18,584 nucleotides of DNA, taken from NCBI GenBank assembly GCA_003022085.1, contig PXQK01000041.1, positions 1 through 18,584 on the forward strand. Direction: 5' to 3'. Positions 1 to 7,742 of this stretch are shown in pieces (position 1 is the first letter of the stretch; the number at the start of each line of letters is the position of its first letter). This stretch comes from Halobacteriales archaeon QH_10_65_19. Its GTDB lineage: Archaea; Halobacteriota; Halobacteria; Halobacteriales; Haloarculaceae. Below the pieces are notes generated by a model that worked only from the letters and a program-made list of their open reading frames with translations, was not told the DNA's origin and ran no database searches. The position numbers were made by a program, and so were the translations under genes.

Positions 1-57
1 GTGGCGCGCCACGGCGCCCGCGACCCCGCCGACCCCGACCAGCAGGAACTCGGTCAC
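1..57 (-). CDS. crcB: CrcB/Fluc fluoride channel, N-terminus only (runs off left edge)
   Basis: Only the first 19 codons are in the window, starting with GTG at 57 and reading VTEFLLVGVGGVAGAVARH. The glycine-rich first membrane helix ending in G-A-V-A-R-H is the usual opening of CrcB/Fluc proteins, small membrane channels that export fluoride; this is recognition from family knowledge. The GTG overlaps the TGA stop of the upstream remnant (54-56) by the four bases GTGA. That is the typical translationally coupled arrangement of paired haloarchaeal crcB genes, whose products form dual-topology dimers. Nothing can be said about the rest of the protein. A different small membrane protein is possible because the fragment is short. 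Confidence 0.55.
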   Translation of the reverse strand, partial: MTEFLLVGVGGVAGAVARH

Positions 58-233
58 GCCGCCCACCTCGCGACGGCCCGCCCGGCGAGGACGCCGAGAA
101 AGCCCAGCGCGTACGTGAGGCCGACGTACCCCGCCGCCGGCCCCGGCGCCAGTCGCGTCGTCTCCAGCGCGCCAGTCTCGTACCCCCAGTTGTCGACGCC
201 GCCAACTCGAGGGCAAGTGTTATATCGTGACGT
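54..233 (-). pseudogene. C-terminal remnant of a second CrcB-like membrane protein
   Basis: A minus-strand frame ends at TGA (54-56) and is open upstream only to a TAG at 234-236, at most 59 codons. Its last part reads GYVGLTYALGFLGVLAGRAV followed by ARWAA, a hydrophobic helix with the Y-A-L-G-F and G-R-A-x-A-R pattern typical of the last helix of haloarchaeal CrcB. Full-length CrcB is about 115-130 residues with four helices; here only the last is present. The frame has no ATG, GTG or TTG start, so it looks like a truncated copy whose 5' part was lost, possibly when the hyuBA cluster became its neighbour. The hyuB promoter lies inside this stretch. A gene starting at CTG is a less likely alternative. 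Confidence 0.45.
220..225 (+). promoter_or_regulatory. TATA-like box of hyuB
   Basis: TTATAT is centred about 26-27 bases upstream of the hyuB ATG at 249, the distance expected between an archaeal TATA box and the transcription start. This predicts a leaderless mRNA. A purine-rich GGAG (243-246) sits only two bases from the ATG, too close for a normal ribosome binding site. Confidence 0.5.
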
Positions 234-248
234 CTACACACAGGAGAT

Positions 249-2015
249 ATGATCGCCGGCGACGAGTTAGAGATATTCCGACACGAACTGCAAGGAATCG
301 TCGAGGAGATGGGGGTCACTCTGGAGCGGACATCCTACTCGACGAACATCAAGATCCGACGCGATTACTCGTGTGCGCTGTTCGATGCAGACTGTCGACA
401 CATCGCCCAGTTTACCGCCGCACCCTCGCAGGTCGCCGCACTGCTGTATGCGATTCCCGCGATGATGGAGGAGCGCCGGGAAGGGTTAGAGCCGGGTGAC
501 GCGTTCGTGTTGAACGACCCTGCGCAGGGCGGGGCCGTTCACCTGCCGGACGTGATGCTCATCTCCCCGGTGTTTCACGACGACGAACTGATCGGGTTCG
601 TCGGCAACGACGCCCACCACGTCGACATCGGCGGCGAGACACCCGGCGGTATTCCCGCCGACAGCACGAGCCTCTACGGCGAGGGGCTGATTATGCCCGG
701 CGTGAAGGCCGTCACCGACTGGGAGTTCGACGAGGAGATGCTACGGCTGCTCACCCGCAACGTCCGCGGGGCCGAGATGCGCGTCGGCGACTACCACGCA
801 CAGCTCGGCGCCAATCAGATCGGTGCCCGCCGCTTCTCGGAGCTGTTCGAGGAGTACCAGCGGGAGAACCTCCGCGAGCACGTCGACGAACTGCTCGACT
901 ACACGGAAACGCGCGTCAGGGCCGAGATCAGCCAGCTACCGGACGGTCGCTACACCGCCGAGGACTACCTCGACGGTGACGGGATCGACCACGAACCCGT
1001 CAAGATACAGCTCGCGGTCGTCATCGACGGCGACGAGGTCACGTTCGATTTCACCGGCACCGCAGAGCAAAACAGGGGCCCACTCAACTCGAACCCGTCG
1101 ACCGTCTTCGCGGCGGTAATGATGGCGATCCGCAGTCTGTTCGAGGAGAACCTTCCCCAGAACGAGGGCTTCTACCGGCCGTTCGAACTCGTCACACCTG
1201 AAGGAACGATGGTCAACCCGGACGAGAACGCGCCCATCGCCGCGACCGGCGAGATCACACAACGAGTGCCCGACATAGTCATCAAGAGCCTCGCGGATGC
1301 GATTCCCGACCGCGTCATCGCCGCGACCAAAGGGACGGTCGTGAACGTCGCCTACGGCGGCGAGGACCCGCGTGACGGCGACGAATACGTCTACTACGAG
1401 ACCTTCGCCGGCGGCTACGGCGCCCGGCCGACAAAGGACGGGATGGACGCCGTTCAGCCCCACCTCCAGAACACCGCCAACAGCCCGATAGAGGAGATCG
1501 AAAAGGAGATCCCGATGTACGTGCGCAGGTACGCACTCCGACAGGACTCCGAGGGCGCCGGCCGGTTCCGGGGCGGACTCGGCGTTCGTCGCGACATGGA
1601 GTTCTACGGCCACCAGGCCTCGTTCACGGTGCTCTCCGACCGGGCGAAGTTCGCCCCGTGGGGACTGTTCGGCGGCGAAGACGCCGCCCCGGCGCGATAC
1701 GTCATCGACCCCGGTACGGAAGGCGAACGGGAGGTCGCGTCGAAGTCGACGACGCTGCTCGATCCGAGCCAGGTGGCGAGCATACAGACGCCCGGTGGCG
1801 GCGGCTACGGCGACCCGCTCGAACGCGACCCGGAGCTGGTCCTGCAAGACGTCGTCAACGGCAAGGTGTCAGCGGAGAAGGCCCGTTCGGTCTACGGCGT
1901 GGTGGTCGACCGTGAGAACCGGGACGTCGACCGCGAAGCGACCGAGCGCACCCGGCGGGAACTGCAAAGCGAGGCAGGCGGCGAGGTCACGGCCGACGGG
2001 GGTGAGTCGCTGTGA
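249..2015 (+). CDS. hyuB: Hydantoinase B / oxoprolinase family subunit (HyuB)
   Basis: 588 residues, the full length of the HyuB family. HyuB and HyuA together catalyse ATP-dependent opening of cyclic amides (N-methylhydantoin, 5-oxoproline); related proteins carboxylate acetone or acetophenone. Visible family marks are an N-terminal E-R-T-S-Y-S-x-N-I-K-x-R-x-D-Y-S segment (26-41), N-D-P-A-Q-G-G followed by H-L-P-D-V (89-102), H-H-V-D-I-G-G with P-G-G (123-134), and near the C-terminus TPGGGGYGDPLERDP. The last is the usual HyuB ending before a short helical tail. The gene stops at 2013-2015, overlapping the hyuA start by four bases (GTGA), so the two subunits are translationally coupled. The ATG at 249 is preferred because of the well-placed TATA box. 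Which cyclic amide is used cannot be told from sequence. Confidence 0.92.
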   Translation: MIAGDELEIFRHELQGIVEEMGVTLERTSYSTNIKIRRDYSCALFDADCRHIAQFTAAPSQVAALLYAIPAMMEERREGLEPGDAFVLNDPAQGGAVHLPDVMLISPVFHDDELIGFVGNDAHHVDIGGETPGGIPADSTSLYGEGLIMPGVKAVTDWEFDEEMLRLLTRNVRGAEMRVGDYHAQLGANQIGARRFSELFEEYQRENLREHVDELLDYTETRVRAEISQLPDGRYTAEDYLDGDGIDHEPVKIQLAVVIDGDEVTFDFTGTAEQNRGPLNSNPSTVFAAVMMAIRSLFEENLPQNEGFYRPFELVTPEGTMVNPDENAPIAATGEITQRVPDIVIKSLADAIPDRVIAATKGTVVNVAYGGEDPRDGDEYVYYETFAGGYGARPTKDGMDAVQPHLQNTANSPIEEIEKEIPMYVRRYALRQDSEGAGRFRGGLGVRRDMEFYGHQASFTVLSDRAKFAPWGLFGGEDAAPARYVIDPGTEGEREVASKSTTLLDPSQVASIQTPGGGGYGDPLERDPELVLQDVVNGKVSAEKARSVYGVVVDRENRDVDREATERTRRELQSEAGGEVTADGGESL

Positions 2016-4045
2016 GCATCAGCGTGGGAGTCGACATCGGTGGCACGTTCACCGACATCGTCCTCTACGACGAGAACACCGATCGCGTGTACACGACGAA
2101 GACCCCGTCGACCCCCGACGAGTTCGAGCGGGGCGTGACCAACGGCATCGAGAAGATCCTCGACGAGACCGGTGAACGGGCAGACGACATCACGTTCCTG
2201 AGCCACGGGACGACCGTCGGGACGAACGCGGTTCTGGAGGGCGAACTCCCGAAGATCGGTCTCATCACGAACGAGGGGCTCCGCGACGTTATCGAGATAG
2301 GCGACCAGACTCGACCGGAACTGTACAATCTGTTCACCGACAAACCCCCCGCCGTCATCCCACGGTACCTCCGCAAGGAGGTTCCCGGTCGGTTGGACCA
2401 GGCGGGTACCGAAATCGAACCGCTCGACGAAGACGCGGCCAGGGACACCATCGCCGAACTCGTCGACGAGGACGTCGAGTCAATCGTCGTCTCGCTGCTG
2501 TACTCGTATCTCAACGACAGCCACGAGCAGCAGATCGGGTCGCTCATCGAGGAGCAGATCGACGATACCCCCTACTCGCTGTCGTCGGACGTACACCCCG
2601 AAATCCGCGAGTACGAACGGACGATCACCACCGTCCTGAACGAGGCCGTCAAGGTGAAGATCCGCGACTACATCGAGAGCCTCGCGTCCGACCTCAGGGA
2701 GATGGGGCTCGACGTCCCACTGAACATCATGCACATCGGCGGCGGCGCGCTCAGGGCCGAGCAGGCTATCGAGAGCGCCATCCGGACCGTGCTGTCAGGG
2801 CCGGCGGCAGGCGCGGTGGCGACGCTCGACACCAGCGAGCGCGAGGGGTATTCCAACGCCATCGGCATGGACATGGGCGGCACGAGCACGGACGTCAGCA
2901 TCGTTCGTGACGGCGAGATCATACGGACAACAGAGGGCGAGATCAACAACCTGCCGATCAACACGCCGATGATCGACCTCAGTACGGTCGGCGCGGGCGG
3001 CGGGAGCATCGCCTGGATCGACGACGGCGGGGCGCTCCGCGTCGGTCCCGAGAGCGCCGGGGCGGATCCCGGGCCGATCTGTTATGACCGCGGCGGGGAA
3101 CGAACGACGCTCACGGACGCGAACCTCCTGCTGGGCAGGATCAACCCGGAGAACTTCCTCGGTGGTGACATCGACATCGTCGCGGACAGGACCCGCGAGC
3201 TGTTCGACGAACAGATCGCCGGACCGCTGGGGCAGTCTGTCGAGGAGGCGGCCCAGAGTGTCGTCGACGTGGCGAACGCGGGCCTGACCCGGCAGCTCCG
3301 ACGGGTGACCGTCGAACGGGGTGAGGATCCCGGCGAGTACGCGCTCGTCGCGTTCGGTGGGGCCGGTCCCCTGCACGCCGTCGACGTGGCCAAATCGCTG
3401 GACATGGAGGGCGTTCTGGTCCCGAACAACCCAGGCGTGTTCTCGGCCAACGGCCTTCTTGTCGCCGACGTTCGCGTCGACGAATCCCACACATACATGA
3501 AGACAAACTTCGACGAGTCAGTCATCAACGAGCAGTTCGACGACCTCGTCGGCGAGGTCTACGACCGGTTCACCGAGCAAGGGTTCCAGCAGGACGAGGT
3601 GATCGTCGAACGAGCCCTGGACATGCGCTACCAGGGACAGTCCTACGAACTGACAGTGGCGGTCGCCGGCTCGGAGGGCGTCATCGACGAGGAGACGTAC
3701 CGCCAGACCGAGAAGAAGTTCCACGAGAAACACCGGCGGCTGTACGGCCACGCCCGCCCCGACGAGACAGTAGAGATGGTCACCGTTCGGGCCTCGGGCA
3801 CCGTTCGCTCTGCGAGCCCAGACCACCGTGCTGAACCGGCCGACACGGAGCCGCTCACCGGGACCCGCGAGGCCTACTTCCCGGACGTCGGGTTCGTCGA
3901 AACCGACATCTACGACCGCGCTGCCTTCTCGCCCGACGACCGCGTCCAGGGGCCGGCGATCATCGAGGAATCGAGTTCGACGATCGTCGTCCCGCCGGGC
4001 GGGAGTGTGGCAATCACCGAGTACGGGAACCTCCTGATCGGCTGA
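2012..4045 (+). CDS. hyuA: Hydantoinase A / oxoprolinase family subunit (HyuA)
   Basis: 677 residues, normal for HyuA. This subunit carries the ASKHA ATPase fold and supplies ATP-dependent activation of the substrate for HyuB. The first phosphate-binding loop is D-I-G-G-T-F-T-D (8-15) and the second D-M-G-G-T-S-T-D (287-294). Other family motifs are H-G-T-T-V-G-T-N-A (65-73), G-A-G-G-G-S (327-332), A-D-P-G-P (351-355), T-L-T-D-A-N-L-L-L-G-R (366-376) and F-G-G-A-G-P-L-H-A (448-456). The GTG start at 2012 overlaps the hyuB stop and gives an N-terminus that begins directly with the first beta strand of the ATPase fold. The gene is followed by 75 non-coding bases and then an aminotransferase on the same strand with its own likely promoter. 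Substrate could be hydantoin-like, 5-oxoproline-like or a ketone (carboxylase relatives). Confidence 0.92.
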   Translation: MSISVGVDIGGTFTDIVLYDENTDRVYTTKTPSTPDEFERGVTNGIEKILDETGERADDITFLSHGTTVGTNAVLEGELPKIGLITNEGLRDVIEIGDQTRPELYNLFTDKPPAVIPRYLRKEVPGRLDQAGTEIEPLDEDAARDTIAELVDEDVESIVVSLLYSYLNDSHEQQIGSLIEEQIDDTPYSLSSDVHPEIREYERTITTVLNEAVKVKIRDYIESLASDLREMGLDVPLNIMHIGGGALRAEQAIESAIRTVLSGPAAGAVATLDTSEREGYSNAIGMDMGGTSTDVSIVRDGEIIRTTEGEINNLPINTPMIDLSTVGAGGGSIAWIDDGGALRVGPESAGADPGPICYDRGGERTTLTDANLLLGRINPENFLGGDIDIVADRTRELFDEQIAGPLGQSVEEAAQSVVDVANAGLTRQLRRVTVERGEDPGEYALVAFGGAGPLHAVDVAKSLDMEGVLVPNNPGVFSANGLLVADVRVDESHTYMKTNFDESVINEQFDDLVGEVYDRFTEQGFQQDEVIVERALDMRYQGQSYELTVAVAGSEGVIDEETYRQTEKKFHEKHRRLYGHARPDETVEMVTVRASGTVRSASPDHRAEPADTEPLTGTREAYFPDVGFVETDIYDRAAFSPDDRVQGPAIIEESSSTIVVPPGGSVAITEYGNLLIG

Positions 4046-4056
4046 CTGTGGGATGA

Positions 4057-4070
4057 CGCGTCCGCACGCG
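4057..4070 (+). terminator. Short hairpin after hyuA
   Basis: CGCGT and ACGCG form a five-base-pair stem with a four-base loop 11 bases after the hyuA stop. There is no T-rich tail, so termination here is only possible, not shown. Confidence 0.25.
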
Positions 4071-4091
4071 GCGAGTGAAAGAGAACGAAGA

Positions 4092-4097
4092 CTTATG
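4092..4097 (+). promoter_or_regulatory. TATA-like box of the aminotransferase at 4121
   Basis: CTTATG is centred about 26 bases upstream of the ATG at 4121, matching the archaeal TATA-to-start distance for a leaderless mRNA. It is a weak match to the consensus. Confidence 0.35.
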
Positions 4098-4120
4098 TTC
4101 CATCTATTCTGACAACGGAC

Positions 4121-5347
4121 ATGGTCGACAGATTTGCCCGCCGGTCGTCACCGGACAACTTCCCTGACATTTCCGAACCCACTCTGGGCGAGTACCAGGA
4201 ACGGTCGATAATCAACTTCACACACGGCTACGCCAGCCCGGACCACCTGCCGGCGGACGCGCTCGCGGCAGTCTCCGACGAGGTTTTTGGGGAGCACAGC
4301 AGTCGGGCGTTGCAGTACGGGCCAGCGGCCGGTCTGGATCACCTCAGGGAACCACTGGTCGCGTACCTCGAGGAACACTACGAGATCGACACGACGCTCG
4401 ACAACCTGATGATCACCACAGGGGCGAAGCAGGGTCTCGATCTCGTGTGTAAGGCGATGATCGAACCCGGCGACAGGGTCGCTCTTACCTCGCCGACGTA
4501 CGGCACCGGTCTCAGGATTCTCCGGAGCCACGAGGTCGAGTTTCTGGACGTGCCTGTCGACGAGGACGGGATGGTCGTCTCGGAGCTGGAAGCGGCGTTC
4601 GAGGAGCTGGCGGCGGCCGGTGAGGACCTCCCAAAGTTCGTCTACGACGTTCCGGAGTTCCACAACCCGACCGGCGTGACGATGAGCAGAGAGCGGCGCG
4701 AGCGACTCGTCGAGCTGGCAGCGGAGTACGACGTCGTGATCGTCGAGGACGCGCCGTACCGGACGCTCCGCTTCGAGGGAGAGTCGGTTCCACCGGTCAA
4801 GTCATTCGACGACGACGACAACGTCGTATTCCTCGGGACGTACTCGAAACTCATCTGTCCGGGGCTGCGGGTCGGCTGGCTGATCGCCGACGAGGGGATC
4901 GTCGACCGCCTCCTCCCGCTGAAACCCGACGGCGGAACGAACCCGATGTCGCAGGCGTACATCTCGGAGCTTCACAAGAACGGCTACGTGGAGGAACGCG
5001 CCGTCGACTACGCGGAGGTCCTCGGCGACCAGCGTGACGTGATGGTCGAGGCCATCCGCGAACACCTCCCGCAGGTAGACATCTGGAACGTTCCCGAGGG
5101 CGGCTACTACATCTGGCTCGAACTCCCGAAACACGTCGACACGGAACTAATGTACGAAATCGGGAAGGACATCGGCGTCCTGTTTCTCCCCGGGAACCTG
5201 TTCTCGCCGGGAGAAACCCACCGGAACTTCCTCCGACTGGCGTGGGCCTACGAGGACCCCGAGCAGATCGTTAAGGGAGTCAAACGGCTGTCGGACGTCA
5301 TCGATGCCTACGAGGAGCGAACCGATAGCCCGTCAGCGTCGGACTGA
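4121..5347 (+). CDS. PLP-dependent aminotransferase (LysN/MocR-like class I/II)
   Basis: 408 residues with fold-type-I aminotransferase motifs. These include G-A-K-Q-G-L-D-L (101-108) for the cofactor phosphate, H-N-P-T-G (181-185, N182 to the PLP oxygen), V-E-D-A-P-Y (208-213, D210 to the pyridine nitrogen), Y-S-K-L-I-C-P-G-L-R-V-G-W (241-253, K243 as the Schiff-base lysine) and F-L-R-L-A-W (370-375, R372 as the likely carboxylate anchor). The overall pattern resembles 2-aminoadipate aminotransferase (LysN) and the catalytic domain of MocR proteins, without the DNA-binding domain. It would convert an amino acid to its 2-oxo acid. It follows hyuBA on the same strand, so it may act on the amino acid released by HyuAB. 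Its 3' end overlaps the convergent aldolase gene by 15 bases. Amino-donor specificity cannot be read from the sequence. Confidence 0.88.
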   Translation: MVDRFARRSSPDNFPDISEPTLGEYQERSIINFTHGYASPDHLPADALAAVSDEVFGEHSSRALQYGPAAGLDHLREPLVAYLEEHYEIDTTLDNLMITTGAKQGLDLVCKAMIEPGDRVALTSPTYGTGLRILRSHEVEFLDVPVDEDGMVVSELEAAFEELAAAGEDLPKFVYDVPEFHNPTGVTMSRERRERLVELAAEYDVVIVEDAPYRTLRFEGESVPPVKSFDDDDNVVFLGTYSKLICPGLRVGWLIADEGIVDRLLPLKPDGGTNPMSQAYISELHKNGYVEERAVDYAEVLGDQRDVMVEAIREHLPQVDIWNVPEGGYYIWLELPKHVDTELMYEIGKDIGVLFLPGNLFSPGETHRNFLRLAWAYEDPEQIVKGVKRLSDVIDAYEERTDSPSASD

Positions 5348-6304
5348 CTCGGCCAGCTCCCGCCACCGCCGACCGGACTCCCGTCCGCCTTCGAGGTACC
5401 GTTCTGGCGTGGCGGGATCCGGCGGCCGCACGGGGCCCGGATCCATGAATCCCGCTTCCCTCATCCGCGCCTTGACGATCGCGGCCGTGTGCCGCCCGAA
5501 CACTTGCATGCTCCCCTCCGGGAAGAGGGTCTCGAAGGTGTGTGCCATCTTGGTCGAGAGTGCGGTCGCGCGCTCCCAGTCGCCCGCTTCGAGCGCGTCG
5601 ATCAACGCCATCGTGGGCGCCGGCCCACACGAGACGCTCGATGACCAGCAGGCGACCGGCGCGTCCGCGTTCCAGGTCATCGCCGCCGGCAGGTACACGT
5701 CCATCTGGAGGACGGTACACTCCCCGTCTGCCTCGCGTATTCGTCGGACGGTCTCCCAGTACTCCGGGCCGACACTGACGTACTTCACGCCGACGAAGTT
5801 CTCGATGGGGACGAGCCGCTTCCAGGACGTGATCGGGCGTTTGAACGCACCAGGGTTGTCGTAGGCGACGATACCGAGTTCGGGGACCGCCGCGCTGACC
5901 TGCTCGTAGAAGGTCACGGTTGCGTCGGGGCTCAGCTCGTTCCACATCGGCCGGCCGAGAAGGAGTCCGTCACAGCCGACCTCCCTGGCGTATTCGGCCC
6001 GCTGGACTGTCGTCCGCGTGTTCAGCGTCGTCGGGCCGGCGAGAATCGAGATGTCGTCCGCTGCCTCGGCGGCGGTACGGGTGACGGTCCGCCACTCCTC
6101 GTCGGTGAGGGCAAACGCTTCGCCCGACGTCCCAGTCAGCATCAGTGCGTGTACGCCTGCATCTTCGAGTGCCTCGACGGTTCGTGCGGTTTCTGCAGTG
6201 TCGACCGTACTCCGCGCCGTGGGATCGTTCGCGTCGGGCGTCGCAGGCGTCGGCGCGATTGCGAAGACGCCCGTCACGTCGTCTGCTGTGAGACGTAGAG
6301 TCAT
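5333..6304 (-). CDS. Dihydrodipicolinate synthase superfamily aldolase, hydratase-aldolase (NahE/PhdJ)-like
   Basis: 323 residues, longer than ordinary DapA (about 290). The class I aldolase features are present: G-T-S-G-E (58-62) for the substrate carboxylate, Y148 in V-A-Y-D-N-P-G-A-F-K as the proton-relay tyrosine, and K174 in V-G-V-K-Y as the Schiff-base lysine. Several stretches look like the trans-o-hydroxybenzylidenepyruvate hydratase-aldolase branch (NahE, PhdJ) as I recall it rather than DapA: P-T-P-A-T-P-D at 18-24, T-L-N-T-R at 93-97, G-R-P-M-W at 117-121, C-W-S-S-S near 219, and a C-terminal F-P-E-G then P-x-R-P-P. Those enzymes cleave an aldol-type 2-oxo acid to an aldehyde and pyruvate. 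Here it could cleave the 2-oxo acid made by the neighbouring aminotransferases. The superfamily call is firm; the branch is an inference. Confidence 0.8.
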   Translation of the reverse strand: MTLRLTADDVTGVFAIAPTPATPDANDPTARSTVDTAETARTVEALEDAGVHALMLTGTSGEAFALTDEEWRTVTRTAAEAADDISILAGPTTLNTRTTVQRAEYAREVGCDGLLLGRPMWNELSPDATVTFYEQVSAAVPELGIVAYDNPGAFKRPITSWKRLVPIENFVGVKYVSVGPEYWETVRRIREADGECTVLQMDVYLPAAMTWNADAPVACWSSSVSCGPAPTMALIDALEAGDWERATALSTKMAHTFETLFPEGSMQVFGRHTAAIVKARMREAGFMDPGPVRPPDPATPERYLEGGRESGRRWRELAESVRR

Positions 6305-6431
6305 ACCCGTATATCGGCGTCACGGAGGGTAAGTGTTTCTCCGGGTCGACCCATAGAATCGCGCGTTGCGCGTTTCAGCCCGCGAAACCGCTATTGGGAC
6401 CCGGTGCCCAAAATACTCACACACGACCGTA
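6305..6431. other. Intergenic gap with short inverted repeats
   Basis: This gap lies between two minus-strand genes. It contains a perfect CGCGC-GTT-GCGCG hairpin (6360-6372), an adjoining GTTTC/GAAAC pair (6372-6376 and 6384-6388), and TTGGG/CCCAA with an eight-base spacer (about 6394-6411). These could end the transcript of the upstream aminotransferase or bind a regulator of the aldolase gene. A weak TATA-like CTTA lies about 27 bases before the aldolase ATG. Confidence 0.3.
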
Positions 6432-7604
6432 TCACCCAAATTCGTTCCGTACCGCGCGCTCGATGCGGTCGAGTCCCCGTTCCAGGCGCTCCATGTCTGT
6501 CGTGTAACTGAGACGGAGATGGCCCTCCCCGCCCGCGCCGAACGCGGTTCCGGGCGTCGTCGAAACGCCGTACTCCTCTAGTAGTCGGAGCGCGAGGTCC
6601 ATCGCCGGTTCGTCGAACGCTCGGACGTCGAGGAACGCGTAAAACGTCCCTTCAGGGGGAACACAGTGCACCTTCGGCCACTCCTCAACGCGGTCGATGA
6701 CGCAGTCGCGGCGCCGTTCGTAGGCCGCCACCATCTCCTCGAACGGTTCCTGCGGTCCTTCGAGTGCCGCGAGGGCCGCCTGCTGGGAGACGCTGGACGG
6801 GCACAGGGTCGTCCCCTGCCGGATGACCTGTGCGGCCTCGATGACCGGTTCCGGACCCGCCAGCCAGCCCACGCGCCAGCCGGTCATCGCGAACCGCTTC
6901 GAGAACGAGTTTACCGAGAGCACCCACTCCGGATCCTCCGCGATAGCCCCAACACTCCTCGTCGTCCTCCCGTAGGTCAGCCGGTCGTAGACCTCGTCTG
7001 CGAGCACGTACGCGTCGTGGGCGGCGGCAATCCGGGTCAGTTCGCACACGGCCTCCTCGTCGTAAACGCGACCGGTCGGATTCGTCGGTCGGCAGACGAC
7101 CACTGCGGCCGTATCGTCAGTGATCGACTCGGCGACGAGGGCGGGATCGAGGTCGAAGCCCGTCTCCGCCGGGAGTGGGACCTGTACCGGTTCCGCTCCC
7201 GTGAGGTTCACCTGTGCAGTGTAGTTCGCAAACCCCGGCGTCAGGACGACGACGTTGTCGCCGGGACCGGCGACCGACAGAAGACCCACGAGAATAGCCT
7301 CGATGGCCCCGGCTGTCACTAACACGCCGTCGGCGCCGACTTCGACGCCGTCCTCGCGGGAAATCCGGTCTGCAATGCCCTCCCGGAGCGGGTCTATCCC
7401 GTAGGTCGAGGTGTAGTGGGTTTCGCCGTCGTGTGCCGCTTGCGCTGCTGCATCGACGACGTACGACGGTGTATCGAAATCCGGCTCGCCGATTTCGAGA
7501 CGGACGAGATCACCGTCGTACTCGCGTGCGCGCTCGAACAGTACCCGGATCTCCGACCCTTCGGATTCCGTGGCCCGCGCGGCGAGACGTCGGTCCGGAG
7601 TCAT
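6432..7604 (-). CDS. Class I PLP-dependent aminotransferase (AspC-like)
   Basis: 390 residues when started at the ATG at 7604. A TTG at 7622 extends the frame by six residues, but the TATA box at 7628-7633 lies exactly 26-27 bases before the ATG and would put the transcription start at it. Motifs in order are G-E-P-D-F-D-T-P (39-46), N-P-T-G (175-178), A-D-E-V-Y (202-206, D203 to the pyridine nitrogen), S-F-S-K-R-F-A-M-T-G-W-R-V-G-W (233-247, K236 as Schiff base) and H-L-R-L-S-Y (362-367, R364 as the carboxylate anchor). This is the archaeal subgroup I-gamma aspartate/aromatic/alanine aminotransferase pattern. It is divergent from the solute-binding protein gene and lies upstream of the aldolase on the same strand. 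It may recycle amino groups or process the pyruvate made by the aldolase; its exact substrate is unknown. Confidence 0.88.
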   Translation of the reverse strand: MTPDRRLAARATESEGSEIRVLFERAREYDGDLVRLEIGEPDFDTPSYVVDAAAQAAHDGETHYTSTYGIDPLREGIADRISREDGVEVGADGVLVTAGAIEAILVGLLSVAGPGDNVVVLTPGFANYTAQVNLTGAEPVQVPLPAETGFDLDPALVAESITDDTAAVVVCRPTNPTGRVYDEEAVCELTRIAAAHDAYVLADEVYDRLTYGRTTRSVGAIAEDPEWVLSVNSFSKRFAMTGWRVGWLAGPEPVIEAAQVIRQGTTLCPSSVSQQAALAALEGPQEPFEEMVAAYERRRDCVIDRVEEWPKVHCVPPEGTFYAFLDVRAFDEPAMDLALRLLEEYGVSTTPGTAFGAGGEGHLRLSYTTDMERLERGLDRIERAVRNEFG

Positions 7605-7627
7605 AGTTACTAGTCTGCTCAAACCAC

Positions 7628-7633
7628 TATAAA
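7628..7633 (-). promoter_or_regulatory. TATA box of the minus-strand aminotransferase
   Basis: On the minus strand this reads TTTATA, centred 26-27 bases upstream of the ATG at 7604. The spacing decides the start codon and predicts a leaderless transcript. Confidence 0.6.
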
Positions 7634-7644
7634 CCTACTGTGCC

Positions 7645-7697
7645 CGCTCGTGCCGATCTGATGTCCGTCTCTGTACCCGAGATGGCTCTCACGAGCG
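7645..7697. promoter_or_regulatory. Inverted repeat between divergent promoters (candidate operator)
   Basis: CGCTCGTG at 7645-7652 and its exact reverse complement CACGAGCG at 7690-7697 lie in the 138-base gap between the aminotransferase and the solute-binding protein gene. Each arm lies 11-14 bases upstream of one of the two TATA-like boxes (7628-7633 and 7711-7717), so both promoters see the same half-site in the same orientation. This would suit a regulator shared by both genes, but no binding protein is encoded in the window. Confidence 0.4.
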
Positions 7698-7710
7698 AAC
7701 ACACCCAAAG

Positions 7711-7717
7711 ATTAATA
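7711..7717 (+). promoter_or_regulatory. TATA-like box of the solute-binding protein gene
   Basis: ATTAATA is centred about 28 bases upstream of the ATG at 7743, consistent with an archaeal TATA box and a leaderless or nearly leaderless transcript. Confidence 0.5.
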
Positions 7718-7742
7718 GTGCATTTGCGACACTACTTGATGT

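Noticed and set aside
936..1847. Long minus-strand open frame (303 codons) inside hyuB
   Set aside because: It is antisense to a clear HyuB gene and has Arg/Val/His-rich shadow composition typical of high-GC opposite frames.
2795..3490. Minus-strand open frame opposite hyuA
   Set aside because: No recognisable motifs; it mirrors the third-base bias of hyuA.
5298..5945. Second minus-strand frame across the aldolase gene
   Set aside because: Extremely Arg/Gly-rich and out of frame with the aldolase, which has intact catalytic motifs.
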